A stretch of 64,000 bases of DNA from Zoroaster sp. YZ-2022 (Eukaryota; Echinodermata; Asteroidea; Forcipulatida; Zoroasteridae): NCBI GenBank assembly GCA_029582265.1, contig CM055817.1, positions 26,902,258-26,966,257 on the forward strand, given 5' to 3'. The notes below the pieces were generated by a model. It saw only the letters and a list, made by a program, of their open reading frames with translations, ran no database searches and had not been told where the DNA came from. Positions 23,846 through 36,500 of the stretch are shown here, piece by piece; the first letter of the stretch is position 1; the number at the start of each line of letters is the position of its first letter. The translations under genes and the position numbers were made by a program.

Positions 23846-24102
23846 AGTAGTATGTTAGATGGGGGTTCTAGGACAACTACTAAAAATGATTTTTAAACAT
23901 CATTTTTTAGTAGTTGTCTTAGAACCCCCATCTAAAATTTTTTTTTTTTTTTTTAAATCATTTTTAAGGGGAATTCCCTTTTATGACGATTTAAAAAAAT
24001 TAAAAAAAGATTTTAGATGGGGGTTCTAAGACAACTACTAAAAAATGATTTTTAAAAATCATTTTTGGTAGTTGTCCTAGAACCCCCATCTAACATACTA
24101 CT
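23846..24102. mobile_element. Palindromic MITE in copy B
   Basis: Same 257-bp element and position as 5787-6043. The left target copy has mutated to CTATG; the right one is still CCATG (24103-24107). The adjacent duplicate unit (24217-24474) again lacks it. Confidence 0.9.
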
Positions 24103-25542
24103 CCATGTACCATTCTTGTGTACAGTATGCAATATTTTGAGGCATGCACACAAAAAGCATTGTGTACTTAGCAGTTCTTTTTTTGCAGTATTTTGGAGAC
24201 TGCATGTATACAAGGGTTAATGGCATAGCCCAAGGCTCTTCAGAGAGATGAGGTAAACTGAAGCAGCCACCTGCTTTGTTTCATTGCAAGGCTAACTTGA
24301 AATAAACCAGTGCAGTAAATTGCGGTATACACGTACTGTGTGAGGATCTGTGTGAGGGTATCCATGTACCATTCTTGTGTACAGTATGCAATATTTTGAG
24401 GCATGCACACAAAAAGCATTGTGTACTCAGCAGTTTTTTTTTGCAGCATTTTGGAGACTGCATGTATACAAGGGTTAATGTGTGTAAGGTACTTACTTTA
24501 CAGGGCAACTTCTTTTGGTGACGACCCCTGCGTTCCATGTTGCTAAAGATACTTATAGCATACGCATTGACTCACTGGGGAAAAATAATATAAATCACAA
24601 ACCTGAATTAGTACAGACTAACCCTCCTACAATCAGTGAAATTTTTCAAGCAAGCCATTCACGCCACTACAAGCCATTGCTATGGTAGGCAGTGGCTCGT
24701 CATAGCTATATTGCATAGTAACATAATGCCTCATATGTCCGTTGGTTTAAGTGGTTTGTGATTGACATATTGCAGGGCATATTACTTTGTTCCAGACTCA
24801 GTGGCTGGTGGTAGGTTACTATGGAAAGTCTGTGTTTAATAAACTTAAAATATAATGATTATAAAAGAGTTATAATAAGTCAGCTATGTGGCATTTCATA
24901 ATATTAAACCCAAGAGGCTGTGATCGCTAATTATTATATTACATGTTAATGTCATTATATTAAATGATTACACTACAGGCAGCCTACGACAAACGTTGCA
25001 TTGAACTTAGCCTAAATAACAAATGCATCTGAGACTGAGAGCATACTTTTAAAATTGCCAGTAATTTTCTATAGACACATTTTAGTACTTAAATCGTTAG
25101 TAATAGTACACTTGACTTGGCTTACCTGTATCTTGTGAGCGGCTGAAAAATACCGTCTTCTCTCTAGCACTAGCAGGCACGCACTGGTGGAAAGGACGCT
25201 ATCTTTGAGTATACCAAAAAGCATCTCGTAAACATGCTGATGACAACAATAGCAAACGCGTCTCCACATGTCAAAAGTATTGTAACTAGAGAGGGCGCTG
25301 GTACATTTCCAGGCGATTCCGTAAAGTCCCGGACGAATGTGTTATGTCACACTCCGTCGGTTTTTCTCATAAGACCGAGGACGGCTTTCAAAACGTGAGA
25401 TATTTCACTGGCCGTCATAAATATGCTCAGAGTTGCCAATTTTCACGTTATTTCAAATAGAGGACGTCCTCGTTTTGCATGGCGTGCTCGGTTGGCGAGT
25501 ATGAATTTACATGGAAGACCTCACTTGACGTGATTAACACGT

Positions 25543-25545
<3 letters not shown>

Positions 25546-25582
<37 letters not shown>
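25546..25582. repeat. (CA)n microsatellite at the right end of copy B
   Basis: A run of CA dinucleotides begins within two bases of the element end at 25544. Confidence 0.95.
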
Positions 25583-25584
<2 letters not shown>

Positions 25585-25914
25585 TTGATGATTGCTGCGC
25601 CACTGGTTGGTTGTAGAACAGCTTTTATGTATCTAGTTGTGTGGATTTTATTGATGTAAGTGAGAGCTACATGTAAATGATGTAAATAAAGCATCTGTTA
25701 CTAGAATAAGTTGTACAGTATGTGTGCTTCCTTCCCCATCGTCCACCCCCACCCACAAAAATTTTGAAAAAAATATAAGGGCCCAAATATACTTGTAAAT
25801 AATGAAACAAACATAAAAACATCATGGGCAAACCCTGTATTATTTTTTAGTCATTCTATGTAACAATTACAGTATGTGTGCAGCAATACATCCGCTCACG
25901 CATTAGTGTAAAGT
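25583..25914. other. Spacer without recognised content
   Basis: Unique AT-rich sequence. I see no gene. Confidence 0.5.
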
Positions 25915-26600
25915 TTACTGATTAATGACTAGCAGGTTTTGTTTTCCACTAGAGGAGTACATGTTACCATTGGTGTTGAATGCCATGAACTCAGTTTTGG
26001 ATTCATTGATGAGTACGCTAACTGCTTTGGCGGCAGTTTGAATTCTATGTAAAATGTTTTCAGCATCTGCAAGTGTGTCTGAGAATGTTGTAATGTCATC
26101 TGCAAATATTGCATCAGTTAGCTTGATGGCTGGGTACCTACTACTATTTCTGGGATGAAGGGTGAAGCCTAGATGTTCGTTGCCTTCCACAGCCTTTTCC
26201 ATGATGCAGTCGAGGGTAACAATGAACAAGAAGGGGGCTAAAGTATCTCCTTGTATCTCCAGCAGTAATTTTGAAATAATCGGTGCTGCCGTCAGAAGAC
26301 ATTGCTCGTGCTGTGGTGTTATCATACATTATTTTAATGCCATTAGTATTATTTGGGGTATTCCATAGGATTCCAGTATACGAAACATCTGCTCTCTATG
26401 AACACTATCAAAAGCCTTCTGGAAATCGATGAATGTGAGAACAGCTGACAGGTTTTTAGCTTTGATACCCTCAATTATCCTTCGTAAATCAAAAAGGTAA
26501 TTTACAATCAACTTAATTTTGACAAAATATAGACCATGTACTGGGTTTTCTTCAATTGACATGACGATAGCTTCTGTCAAAAGCCCACAATGGCAATTTT
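25915..26600 (-). pseudogene. LINE reverse-transcriptase fragment
   Basis: On the minus strand the RT core is seen in two frames: LRRIIEGIKAKNLSAVLTF followed by IDFQKAFDSVHREQM (26580-26329), then QGDTLAPFLFIVTLDCIM and the catalytic FADDITTFSD with LINESKTEFMAFN (26325-25915). The frame changes near 26330. Neither the endonuclease nor the 3' part is present here. The RT type matches the C-terminal fragment at 1236-1800, so both are probably the same LINE family. Function is lost. Confidence 0.88.
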
Positions 26601-28081
26601 AAAATTATTGCCAGCAACAAGCTTTTGTCACAATTTTTTTTTTTTTTTTGAGATTGTAAGGCGGTTCTAAATATTAATTTGTTTATAAAATAGTCGCAGG
26701 GGGTCTTCGCAACCTAAAAATGTGTAAAAGAAATAAAATCTGGAACATACACAAATGACCCCTTTTGGCGCACTTTGGTTTAGCTCTGGCCCACTGTGCG
26801 TCGCCCGTCGCCGTTCTAAACGTCGAGCGTCGCCCATCGACCTTCGCCCGTCGAATGTCGACCGTCGCCCGTCGACTGTCGCGCGTCGCCTTCAATGCGA
26901 TTGATTAAAATAATGATCTTCGCTGTATTTTTGTAATGAAAGAGAAGCATCAAATAAAATTTGCAAAAAATAATAGTCTTCCCTCTAAGTTCCTATGTGA
27001 ATTTTCTAATATTCGTAGCAAAATGGAACAGAGATATGTTTGTTTACAAAATTGTGATTTTGATGTGATTTTTATCTCAAGGAAAATGATTAATTAGTGA
27101 AACTTATTATCTATTTATTGTAGATACAGTTTTTGGATAGTTTTCATTTTTATTTGTAACAGTTATTTTTTCCCTTTTCGCTTTGCTTTCAGGAGGTAAA
27201 CAAGTTCACTTCTAACCCTTAAATCATCTAAACATAATCATTCAGATAATATGATATATATTTAATATTGGCAACATCAGAAACGTGAAGTAAACGTTGA
27301 TATTATATATTTTTTTTGTTCGGGAAAGCAATGATAGCTATCTTTTATATAGGTTTTCCTGGTCAATTTCTGCAAATAAGCAGCCAATTTCATTTTCATT
27401 TTCAGGCATGCGCATTCACGTGGCATTATATTCAGTTTAGCATATACTTCGTTCTTTTTGGTAATGCACATTCGTCATCCAATTTAGCAGAGTTGGTTCG
27501 ACTGTAAATTTTCACTAAAATATTACTTTCATTTTCGTATAACAGCGATCAATTTCGCAAAATGAGAAAAGCTCCTGCAACATTGAATGCTGTTCAAGTG
27601 GATTGTTAAATTGGATGGTTATTTTGTTTAAATCGCATGATGCAAGAGCACTCTTGCCTACTCATCAAACGAAATTGAATGATGATTTTGAGCAGCATTC
27701 AATTTCGCGCGAAACAGAATGACGAGGTATTTAAATTGGCTGCTTATTTGCCAAAATTTATTTCAATCTATGTTAAAGTGATTGCTAAATTTCTTTTTTT
27801 TTATTCTCTGGCAATAGACCCTTCAGCTGTTTGCTGTGTTTGTTTGCGGCACCCGTGGTGGGTCTTATGGAGTCGCGGGTGCTGCCAACATTTTACATTT
27901 AGTTCCCTTTCGGCTGTTTGCTGTGCCTGGGGGACTTTTCAATGAAGTTTCTGGTTGGAGTGTAGGTGTGAGGGGGTTTCTGGTTGGAGTGGAGGTGAGG
28001 GGGCAGTCTTCCCATTTGGGTCCTCACTTGGGTTTTGCTTGTGATCCAGTTGGTAGCACTTAACTTTATTTATTTCTTACC
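26601..28081. other. Intergenic sequence with a CGTCG-type repeat
   Basis: A T run lies at about 26635-26650. Positions 26796-26889 hold an imperfect ~10-bp repeat (CGTCGCC, CGTCGAC variants). From 27000 to 27780 the sequence is AT-rich with nothing recognised. A plus-strand GC-richer open stretch at 27830-28060 resembles nothing I know. Confidence 0.55.
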
Positions 28082-28762
28082 CTAAAATGATATTTCTGTT
28101 ATTGGGCAGTCTTCCCTGGGCAGCTTGAAAAACAGTGTTTCACTGAAAGTTAAATATGAACTAGATAAAATGACAATATGACAAAAGACATGAATGAGGA
28201 AAAAAATCAACTTGAGTATCCCATTTAAGGTTTTCTTGCAGGTGGATGCCCAAATGTTTAACACAATTAGTTTGATTAATGACTGAATTACCAATTTGAA
28301 AACAAGGCGCAACAGGTGGTAGTCTTTGAAAGCAAGAGATCATGACTTGGCATTTTTGGGGGTTGAGTTTCATGTCACAAGGCAGATTTCCAAACATCAG
28401 GTACAACGCCTTCTTGTAAGGAACAAGTGATTGTTTGGAGAGAGGGAAATAAATTTCATAAGAAAATTCCTTGATCAGACGACGTGGAATTCAGTCAGGG
28501 CCACCACTCTTATTGAGTTTCTTGAATACGTCTTGTGGAGACACTGTAGGTGGTGGAAATGCGGAGGGTAGATATTGAAAAGCAGGTAAAAGATTGAGGT
28601 CAAGATATGAATTGATGGTTTATGTTATTCGCAATGTCCTCTGGTGATAAACCAGTTAATGTGAAACCACGACACTGTATTATGGTCGCTCAAACCTAGA
28701 GACGATGTTGACTGCGGCTCATGGTATTTTTTCAATTTAAAAAAAAATCTTGTCAAGGATAG

Positions 28763-29558
28763 TGTTACGATCCGAAAATCTTCAAACTATAGATGAATGC
28801 AAATTACTCAAAAAGCCTGAATTTTCTCAGATGCAACAAAGAAATCAAACAAGGTCACACTGATTTAAAGAACAAAGAAACAAAGTGATTTAATAATGGA
28901 AATATCAACCGCTACAAATATCGATGGGTTTAACAAGCGTACAATGATTAGGGTAAACAAGTGTACATTAAGAAAATATCTTATACTAAATAAGAAGAAG
29001 ATCTTACGGGCGAGGACTGACCAGGCTCCAGCGAAAACGACACCAAAAACAGTTCTCTGACACGGTGTAAATAGAGCTGGACGTGGAGCGAATTCACCTC
29101 CAACAAACGGCCGGAAATAGACGAAACCACGGGGACACAAGTCGACTACTGTGACAAAAATATGGGAAAGAAGAAATCCCAAAAATACTGAACTGTAGAT
29201 TTAGTTCACAAAATGTCTCTTCCGGAATTAAATTCAGCTCTCAGACACTTCACTCGGTCCAGACGAACTTTCTCAAAACACTCCACAGACGAGTCGTAAG
29301 CGACATCACAGGTCCTAGTGGGTGTACACTGAAGTATCGATATAGTCTCATCAAGTCTTGATGGTTTGCTCAAGTCCTGTTTAAAATCCTGTACCAGCCC
29401 GTATTTATAGTTTTTAATCTCTTCTAGAAAATACTAGAGATTTCTTCTTCACTTCACGTCTAGAAATTTATGTTAAATTACATCATTTTCCAAAAGAAAC
29501 TTCCAGAACGTTCTATTCATAACCCGTAAACATAATCCCACCCCCTTTGGGGTCAACA
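28763..29558 (-). mobile_element. Possible solo LTR (~796 bp) inside the LINE
   Basis: The segment interrupts the LINE endonuclease between the GQAIV and SDHN parts. On the plus strand it starts TGTTACGATCC and ends GGGGTCAACA, giving TG...CA with TGTT/AACA ends. On the minus strand there is a TATA-like ACTATAAATACGGG near 29400. No clear target-site duplication is visible, so the limits and class are tentative. Confidence 0.35.
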
Positions 29559-29784
29559 CGCGGTCACGCACGGATTATCTCCACATACGGTTTGTGTGTA
29601 TGTAACAATAGCTTGACCTCTTGTAAGGGTTTCAACTACTTGAAGAAGGCCAGATAGACGACAAAATAATAGTATCAGTGTCCAGCTTAAATCACCTAGT
29701 ACAACAGTACCTGCATTAGGATACTTTGTTTGCAGAGAATGCAATGATGACAATAAATGCTCAATAAGCAGCTCAGTATGTGGC

Positions 29785-30172
29785 GAGGATGGTGGGTGGT
29801 AGACGACATAAACGATAAGACTAGTGACAGAACGGGGGTAGTCACTGGGAGGATGGTGGGTGGTAGACAACACAAACGATAAGACTATAGTGACAGAACG
29901 GGGGTAGTCACTGGGATGATGGTGGGTGGTAGACGACACAAACTATAAGACTAGTGACAGAACGGGGGTCGTTGCTGGGAGGATGATGGGTGGTAGACGA
30001 CACAAACGATAAGGCTAGTGACAGAACGGGGGTAGTCACTGGAAGGATGGTGGGTGGTAGACGACACAAACGATAAGACTAGTGACAGAACGGGGGTAGT
30101 CACTGGGAGGATGGTGGGTGGTAGACGACACAAACGATAAGACTAGTGACAGAATGTGGCAGTCGCTGGGGT
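29785..30172. repeat. 64-bp minisatellite within LINE endonuclease
   Basis: About six units, each with GAGGATGGTGGGTGGTAGACGACACAAACGATAAGACTAGTGACAG-type sequence, starting near 29785, 29849, 29914, 29979, 30042 and 30107. On the minus strand it amplifies the endonuclease codons for the VVYHPPSS motif region. Confidence 0.92.
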
Positions 30173-30468
30173 CGAGCGCCAATCCATAAAACCTCAAATT
30201 CGTCTGGGGTTGGGATTTTAACCAAAGTTCTAACTTGAATATAATCTCTGACGTATAGGGCTACACCTCCTCCACGTTTGTTAATGCGCGGTTTACTTAT
30301 CAGAGCAAATCTGGAGATTGAAAAACCGCTTGAGTTAATGAGCAGGACATCATGTTTCAGTTACCCATTCATTTAAAGCAAATCTATACCAACAATAAAT
30401 CATTCATTGTTTTAAAGAATCAACATAGCTGACCCCCTATAATTTGTTTTTCTTCTTCTCAATATCAG

Positions 30469-30582
30469 GAGATTGTACAGAAAGTCAATATTCTTGTCGT
30501 TCCGGAACAGGCTGTGTAATCAAATCTATGGTGTGTAATGGCTATGACACCTGCAATGATATTTCTGATGAATTTGATTGCG
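30469..30582 (+). CDS. Receptor exon: LDLa module
   Basis: Codes for CTESQYSCRSGTGCVIKS, then MVCNGYDTCNDISDEFDC: six cysteines and the calcium-binding acidic end (DISDEFDC) of an LDL-receptor class A module. It is 114 bp with phase 1 at both ends (AATATCAG| and |GTAAAT). Confidence 0.9.
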
Positions 30583-33500
30583 GTAAATAATCAACTATAT
30601 AGGCCTATACATATTTTGTTTACGGTTACTAATTTTCATTTACATTTTTGCCAAATAAACTGTAACGCATTATGACAAAGAACAGTTACTTATTGTAGCA
30701 CGAATAGCGTCATAAAACTATCAACTCAAACGGAACTTTGGACGGAATAGCTTCACGCATTCTGATTCATAGTATAATAGATCAATTTCCCTTTTTATTA
30801 TTTGTTAATTATGTTTTATTTTGACTTTTCTCTCGTTCATAACTGTGGGAAACCAAACGTCAGCAATTCAAAAGAAGATTAAAATCCCTTGGAATGATCA
30901 TTTTGTATCCCTCAATGGAAAAAAAACAACAATATAATTACCGAATCTTCATGGTGAATACATGTATATGTTGCTGATAATAAACGAATGTTCGTATCAG
31001 AACTGATTACAATTAATGACCTACAGACATCTTGTTTTTCTCCAAAGCAAATTCACATGACCAATCCGAGGCGAGAAGGGAAAAAAGTCTGCTCCCTTTT
31101 ATGTTTTGATAATTAGCGTTATACTCGTACTTGCGTATACAGGGAATCTTACAAAGATGACCGCGGCATGATAACGGTCTATATATTTTTTATATATTTT
31201 TTTTTATTTCAAGGACTGTGCAGAAATGGTCTGGTTGAGATCAACGGTAATAATACAACATTGATTTCAACACCATACTGGCCACTATCGTACCCTGCGA
31301 GTACTCAGTGTCAGTGGCTGGTGGTAGCAGAAGTGGGATACCATGTGGTCATTACTTTCCTTGAGTTTGTTCTACAACAAGACTTCGATTATCTGAAAAT
31401 TGGAAACGGACGCATGTTTCAGAATCACTATTTGAGCCTTGCAGGGTAAGTTTTGCTGTTATTAAGTTTTGTTTGCTGTTGTTAAGTTTTTCTGAACATA
31501 TGCGAACAATTTACATGCAATAATTTTGTTTAAAGGGGGACTGACATGGATTTAAATCAAACAGTTAAATATGTGATCGTCTTATTCTTTTATATCAGTA
31601 AAAGATCAATACAATTTTTGTTTTGTGTTTTTATTGTTTTTGAGAGTGTTATTTTCCATTGTAAAAATGCCCCCCACTTTTACGCCCTGCACGGAGGAGC
31701 TGTTCGTGACGTCATGTCGGGAAGAGAAATTCGGCTCAAAACTCGGCTCAAAATGATCGCTGCACAAAACTATGTGAGCCGATGGACCTGACCACTACTA
31801 CTACTTTCGTATGATGATGAGCAGCTTAGAGTGCTAGTAGCTGCATACATCGGTTTGATGACATTAGTTGAAACAGGGTGGACCACGTGAAGGTTGTCAT
31901 CTCCCACCCCGACCTGACCACTTTACTCTTGTCAGTCGAACTTTGCTCGTCCAAATACGGCGATTTTTGGGTCACTTGGGAACAGATGAAGGCTAACACC
32001 GTCTTTGGTGGTGTTGCTGCATCCTGCAGAAACACATCTTCCCGGCATTTTATTAGTTCCGGAAACAAAAATCACGGAAGTAATTAAATCGACGCTACGT
32101 GTGTGAAACGTTTGTATGTATATGTACATCATGTACACATCGGATCTTCCCGACCTTACGTCACATATCTTATGCAAATGAAGCTTCCACCAAACACTTC
32201 AAACATTGTTTTAAAATACTTGTACTCATAAATCAATGATTAAATAGACACAGGTGGGTCTCAAAAACAATATTTTTATTACAAAACGCCTTAAGTACAC
32301 ACACAATAAAGGATGTCAGTCCCCCTTTAAGGCAAGTTTTTATTATTTTTTTCAGAGTTCAATATCCACTGATAACCGCCTCGACACAAAACGAACTGTT
32401 TATGATTTTCAAATCACGTTACAAAAGGATAGAGACAAAAGGATTTAATCTTGATGTTAAACAGATGCGGGAAGGTAAAATGTTTTGTGAATTTATTTGC
32501 ACCAAATATTTAAAGATAGGGTATAATATTTGTATTTCATAAATGACCAAATTGTGGAATTTTAATTTAAAACGAATGCCGCCTGAGTTGCCTGGCTGTG
32601 GATTTTTCCAGACACTCGGAAGCATTACGTCATTGTATGGGGCAACAACAAATACAAATTGTTTATCATCCAAGAATGTCATCAATATTGCCAATGTTGA
32701 ATCATTCCTTATGTACTCAGTAAAACTAGAGATAAGTAGTTTTGACTAACAAACACACGGTGTTCGTGTGAACTTCCGATTCAGTCAAATTATCATCGAT
32801 GATATCATAATCATATTTTGCAAAGATATATCATCTGTTATATAACAATATCAATTTCACATGCAAAATACCTACCGGTATCAATGTTGCGTTAGAATGT
32901 GTTGCGTTAATGTTTACTATATTCCGTGTGTAGCCAAAAGTTGTTTAAGTTTCATGAAACGGGCAGTCTGTGAATCACCGTTCACGAACAGTTATACATT
33001 CAGTCAGGTGAATAGCCACTCCAAACGGGGAGTACTGGCATTTTATTTTTCAAATTACCGTAAAATCTTGACTTTGTTCAGTAAAATGTGGCTAGCAGTT
33101 TAATTTCTTTTTCAGGAAAGGTTACATTTTGCTCTCACAAACTTCTCAAACCCAGAAGAGGTACATGGAGTGGATTCATAATTATTTAGATAATACTTCC
33201 TCTTTCTTAAAGCCTTTCGTCGGGATTTTCCAGTACAATAATTTGATTTTCCGACCCCTATTTTTCAATACTTTGTTAACTTCATTTATACCTTTCTCCT
33301 TGTTTACTTATTTTCTTTAAAATGTAAATGTAATTAATAACAGACTTCATTTCGGTTTGCGGTAACACCGTGTGTTTATTTCAACAATCGCCAAGTAAGG
33401 TACTGGTTCTGAAAAGAACCTTATCGGGCAACTCATATCTCAACTATTGCTATTAAGTGAGATTGTGGTTCAGGGAGAACCATGGGGTCTTCTCGGAGTT

Positions 33501-36500
33501 GATTAGTAAGCTCTATTCATCGTTGAAGAACGAAGAGGGTTGGAGATGCAGCTACTTAAGTAGTATTGTTAGGATTATTTATTTATTTATTTATTCAGAT
33601 TAAACCCCCGAGATGGGGAAGCAATATTATTTACAATATACAAATATAACACTTATAAATTACATACATAATAACTATTGGATACAAAATAAAATACTAC
33701 CGAAAAAGTACTGACTTGCATACATTACGATAGAAAATAAAGATTTAAAATGGTTTGGTTAACTTAAATGATAAAATCACTTATTTGGCTGAATACACGT
33801 TTTCAGATCGATGCAAGACTTTACACTGTCACAAATGCCATGGTTGTAACCGTCATAACTCTTAAGGGAACTTTTCTTTACTCTATGAATAAGTGTGTTT
33901 CTATACGATAATTTATCATTCGCCTCATGGTTAAGCAGATGAGCATAAAACCAAAATACTGTATTCCAAACATACAGTTTTACTTCTGTGCAAGAACCAT
34001 GTTTACACATGCCAGCACTCTTTGACATTTGCGGATACGCTCATCAAAATGCAATTCACTCTTTAGATTACTACTTCATTTATACCCTTCTCCTTGTTTA
34101 CTTATTTTCTTTAAAATGTAAATGTTAACAGACTTCATTTTGGTTTGCGGTAACACCATGTGTTTATTTCATCAATCGCTAAGTAAGGTACTGGTTCTGA
34201 AAAGAACCTTATCGGGCAACTCGTATCTCAACTATATCGCTAAGTGAGATTGTGGTTCAGGGAGAACCATGGGGTCTTCTTGGAGTTGATTAGTAAGCTC
34301 TATTCATCGTTGAAGAACGAAGAGGGTTGGAGATGCAGCTCCTTAAGTAGTATTGTTAGGATTATTTATTTATTTATTTATTAACAATACAACCCCCGAG
34401 ATGGGGAAGCAATATATAAATATACAAATATAACACTTATAAATTTACATACATAATAACTATTGGAAACAAAATAAAATACTACTGAAAAAGTACTGAC
34501 TTGCATACATTACGATAGAAAATAAAGATTTAAAATGGTTTGGTTAACTTAAATGATAAAATCAAGATTATTTGGCTGAATACACGTTTCAGATTGATGC
34601 AAGACTTTACACTGTCACAGATACCATTGTTGTAACAGTCATAACTCTTAAGGGAATTTTTAACTATTGTTCTGTTAGCATGGTTAAACATTACAGTGTA
34701 CAATGAGGCATTTCCTTGCAAACTTTTCTTTACTCTATGAATAAGTGTGTTTCTATATGATAAATTATCATTCGCCTCATGGTTAAGCAGATGAGCGTAA
34801 AACCCCTTGATTTTGAGTCATTTACAAACATTTGTGATAATAGATCAATTTGAGAAGATATTATAACGTTTTTAATTTTTGGTAAATTGATAGCATGGAG
34901 TAGTGGAGTGGTTCTACAAATCTTAGGAATACCGAGGGATGCTTTTATCAGTTTACTTTGGATTTTATCAATATTATACGTATTGATGCACTCACAACCA
35001 TAAACAAGTATAGGAACTAATACTGTATTCCAAACATGCAGTTTTACTTCTGTGCAAGAACCATGTTTACACATGCCAGCACTCTGTAATGAAAAGAATG
35101 CTCTTTGACATTTGCGGATACGCTCATCAATATGCAATTTACTCTTTAGATTACTACAAAGTGTTACTCCCAAATACGTAACAGAGTCAGTAACGTTTAG
35201 CATACAGTTGTCTAGATACCAATTGGGGTTTGTGTCATAGTATATTTGCCAAAAATGGTACATGATGTTTTTATTGGGTTAAAACGAAGACCGTGAGATA
35301 CAATATAATCATTAGCGTAATCTATAAGCCTTTGAAGACCAGTGACTGTTAAACTTGTTAAGAGTAAATCATCCGCATAACAGAACACATTAAACTTAGA
35401 ATTTGCAATAACGATACCGCAGTCAAGATCGTTCAGACCTGAAACAAGATCTTTGTAAAAAATATTTAAAATAAAGGGAGATGAAAGACCACCCTGTCTA
35501 GTACCTTTGCGGATATGAATTGGTTTCCCTATCTCATTGTTCCAATTAATATTAATATTAACAATAATTTATTTTTTACTAATAGCTGATAATACCCTCC
35601 ATTTTTAACTATATATATAAATATACATTTAAATTCTCCAAAAACTGTTTTTCTGGTTGTCTGTTTTTAATTTCCATGTGCAATTTGAGTTGTTCTGTCT
35701 GTATTTTTTGTTCTTTTCCTTTGTTGTTTTTATAACGGTACTTTTTTAAACATTTGATTTGTAAATTTACCTGTAATTCGGCAGATGACGCGATTTGTAA
35801 ATATTTTTAATAAACCATTATTGAATTGAATTGAATTGAATAATGTTAGAATACCAAACATACATACAACGCCACCAATCATCACTAATAACTTTTCCCA
35901 ATTTCTGAAAATTTATAACATGTGGAATTTGATCAAAAACGCCCTCAGCATCTAACGAGCAAGCATACACATTTGAACCTTGGTTGTTACAATAATTAAA
36001 CACATCATTAATAGTAGCGGCAGCCATTGTGGTGCTACGGCCACTTACAAATCCAAATTGAGATGAGTCTAATTCGAAATTGGAACATGATTCAAGCAGA
36101 TACAACTCAAAAATCTTAGAGAGGGTATTATAGAGACAATAATTGGTCTATAATTCTTAGCTTCAGAAGGATTCAATATTGAGTTTTTAAGAATAGGGAT
36201 AAGTGTACCCTCCTGAAATTTTTTATGAACAACACCATACTTAATGCAAATGTTATAAAGTGAGGATAGTAGTAATGAAAGCTTAGTAGGTAACCCATAC
36301 TTAAGATGTTTAACACTAATTCCGTCTGGCCCTGGGGCCCAATTATTATTGAGACATTTAATAAATTTGATAACATTTTCAAGGGTAAAATAAACTGAAC
36401 TGCAAACGGTCCCCATCATATCATTGAGTTTATTCTTTACATAGTTTTTGGCATCACTTATAGTTTCAGAACATGGATTGTTTTTGTCAAACTTTTTTTC

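Larger units (their letters stand above)
15552..25270 (-). pseudogene. Tyrosine-recombinase transposase gene of copy B, interrupted by Gypsy
   Basis: Exons by homology to copy A: UTR exon ending 25126; 24542-24497 (ATG at 24538); 23456-16592, interrupted at 23099-18105 by the retrotransposon; 16402-16329; 15806-15552. The first-finger part is open up to the insertion point, and the reading frame would run straight through it without the insertion. The C-terminal exon is clearer than in copy A (LPGKRDIETACP, TRTWRNIKDFAKHNEAL). Frameshifts lie near 17625 and 17390. A 2-base and a 1-base deletion at about 16817 and 16853 restore frame but rewrite the segment with the second catalytic arginine, so the recombinase would be dead even where the frame is long (16515-17405). 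Confidence 0.72.
15209..25544 (-). mobile_element. Crypton-like tyrosine-recombinase transposon, copy B, split by a Gypsy element
   Basis: It is collinear with copy A from TACATGTAGACCACAG to GATTAACACGTAC. Without the 4995-bp Gypsy insertion and its 5-bp target duplication it is about 5.34 kb. It shares the SINE, the intron-2 tandem duplication and the palindromic MITE with copy A. It is followed at once by a CA microsatellite (25546-25582), and its left flank is CA-rich (acacacccaccca). Many single-base differences from copy A are indels. Confidence 0.78.
28082..30360 (-). pseudogene. CR1/Jockey-like LINE, broken by an LTR-like insertion
   Basis: Minus-strand order: endonuclease start (ISKPRINKRGGGVALYVRDY near 30230-30300); EVLWIGARPQRLPHSVTSL; the minisatellite at 29785-30172; then VVLGDLSWT and ETLTRGQAIV near 29600-29720. 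After the insertion 28763-29558 come the endonuclease C-terminal motif LGLSDHNTVSW (near 28680-28715) and RT pieces: SPQDVFKKLNKSGGPD near 28500-28560, then, with an internal deletion, MKLNPQKCQVMIS and HLGIHLQENLKWD (28220-28370). Several stops and deletions make it a relic. The clade is inferred from the endonuclease and RT wording only. Confidence 0.82.

Noticed and set aside
2113..25544. Reading the recombinase unit as a DIRS or Ngaro retroelement
   Set aside because: The only reverse transcriptase within it belongs to the separate Gypsy element in copy B; copy A has none.
29785..30172. CRISPR-like array
   Set aside because: The repeats are directly adjacent with no unique spacers, and the sequence is eukaryotic; it is a minisatellite.
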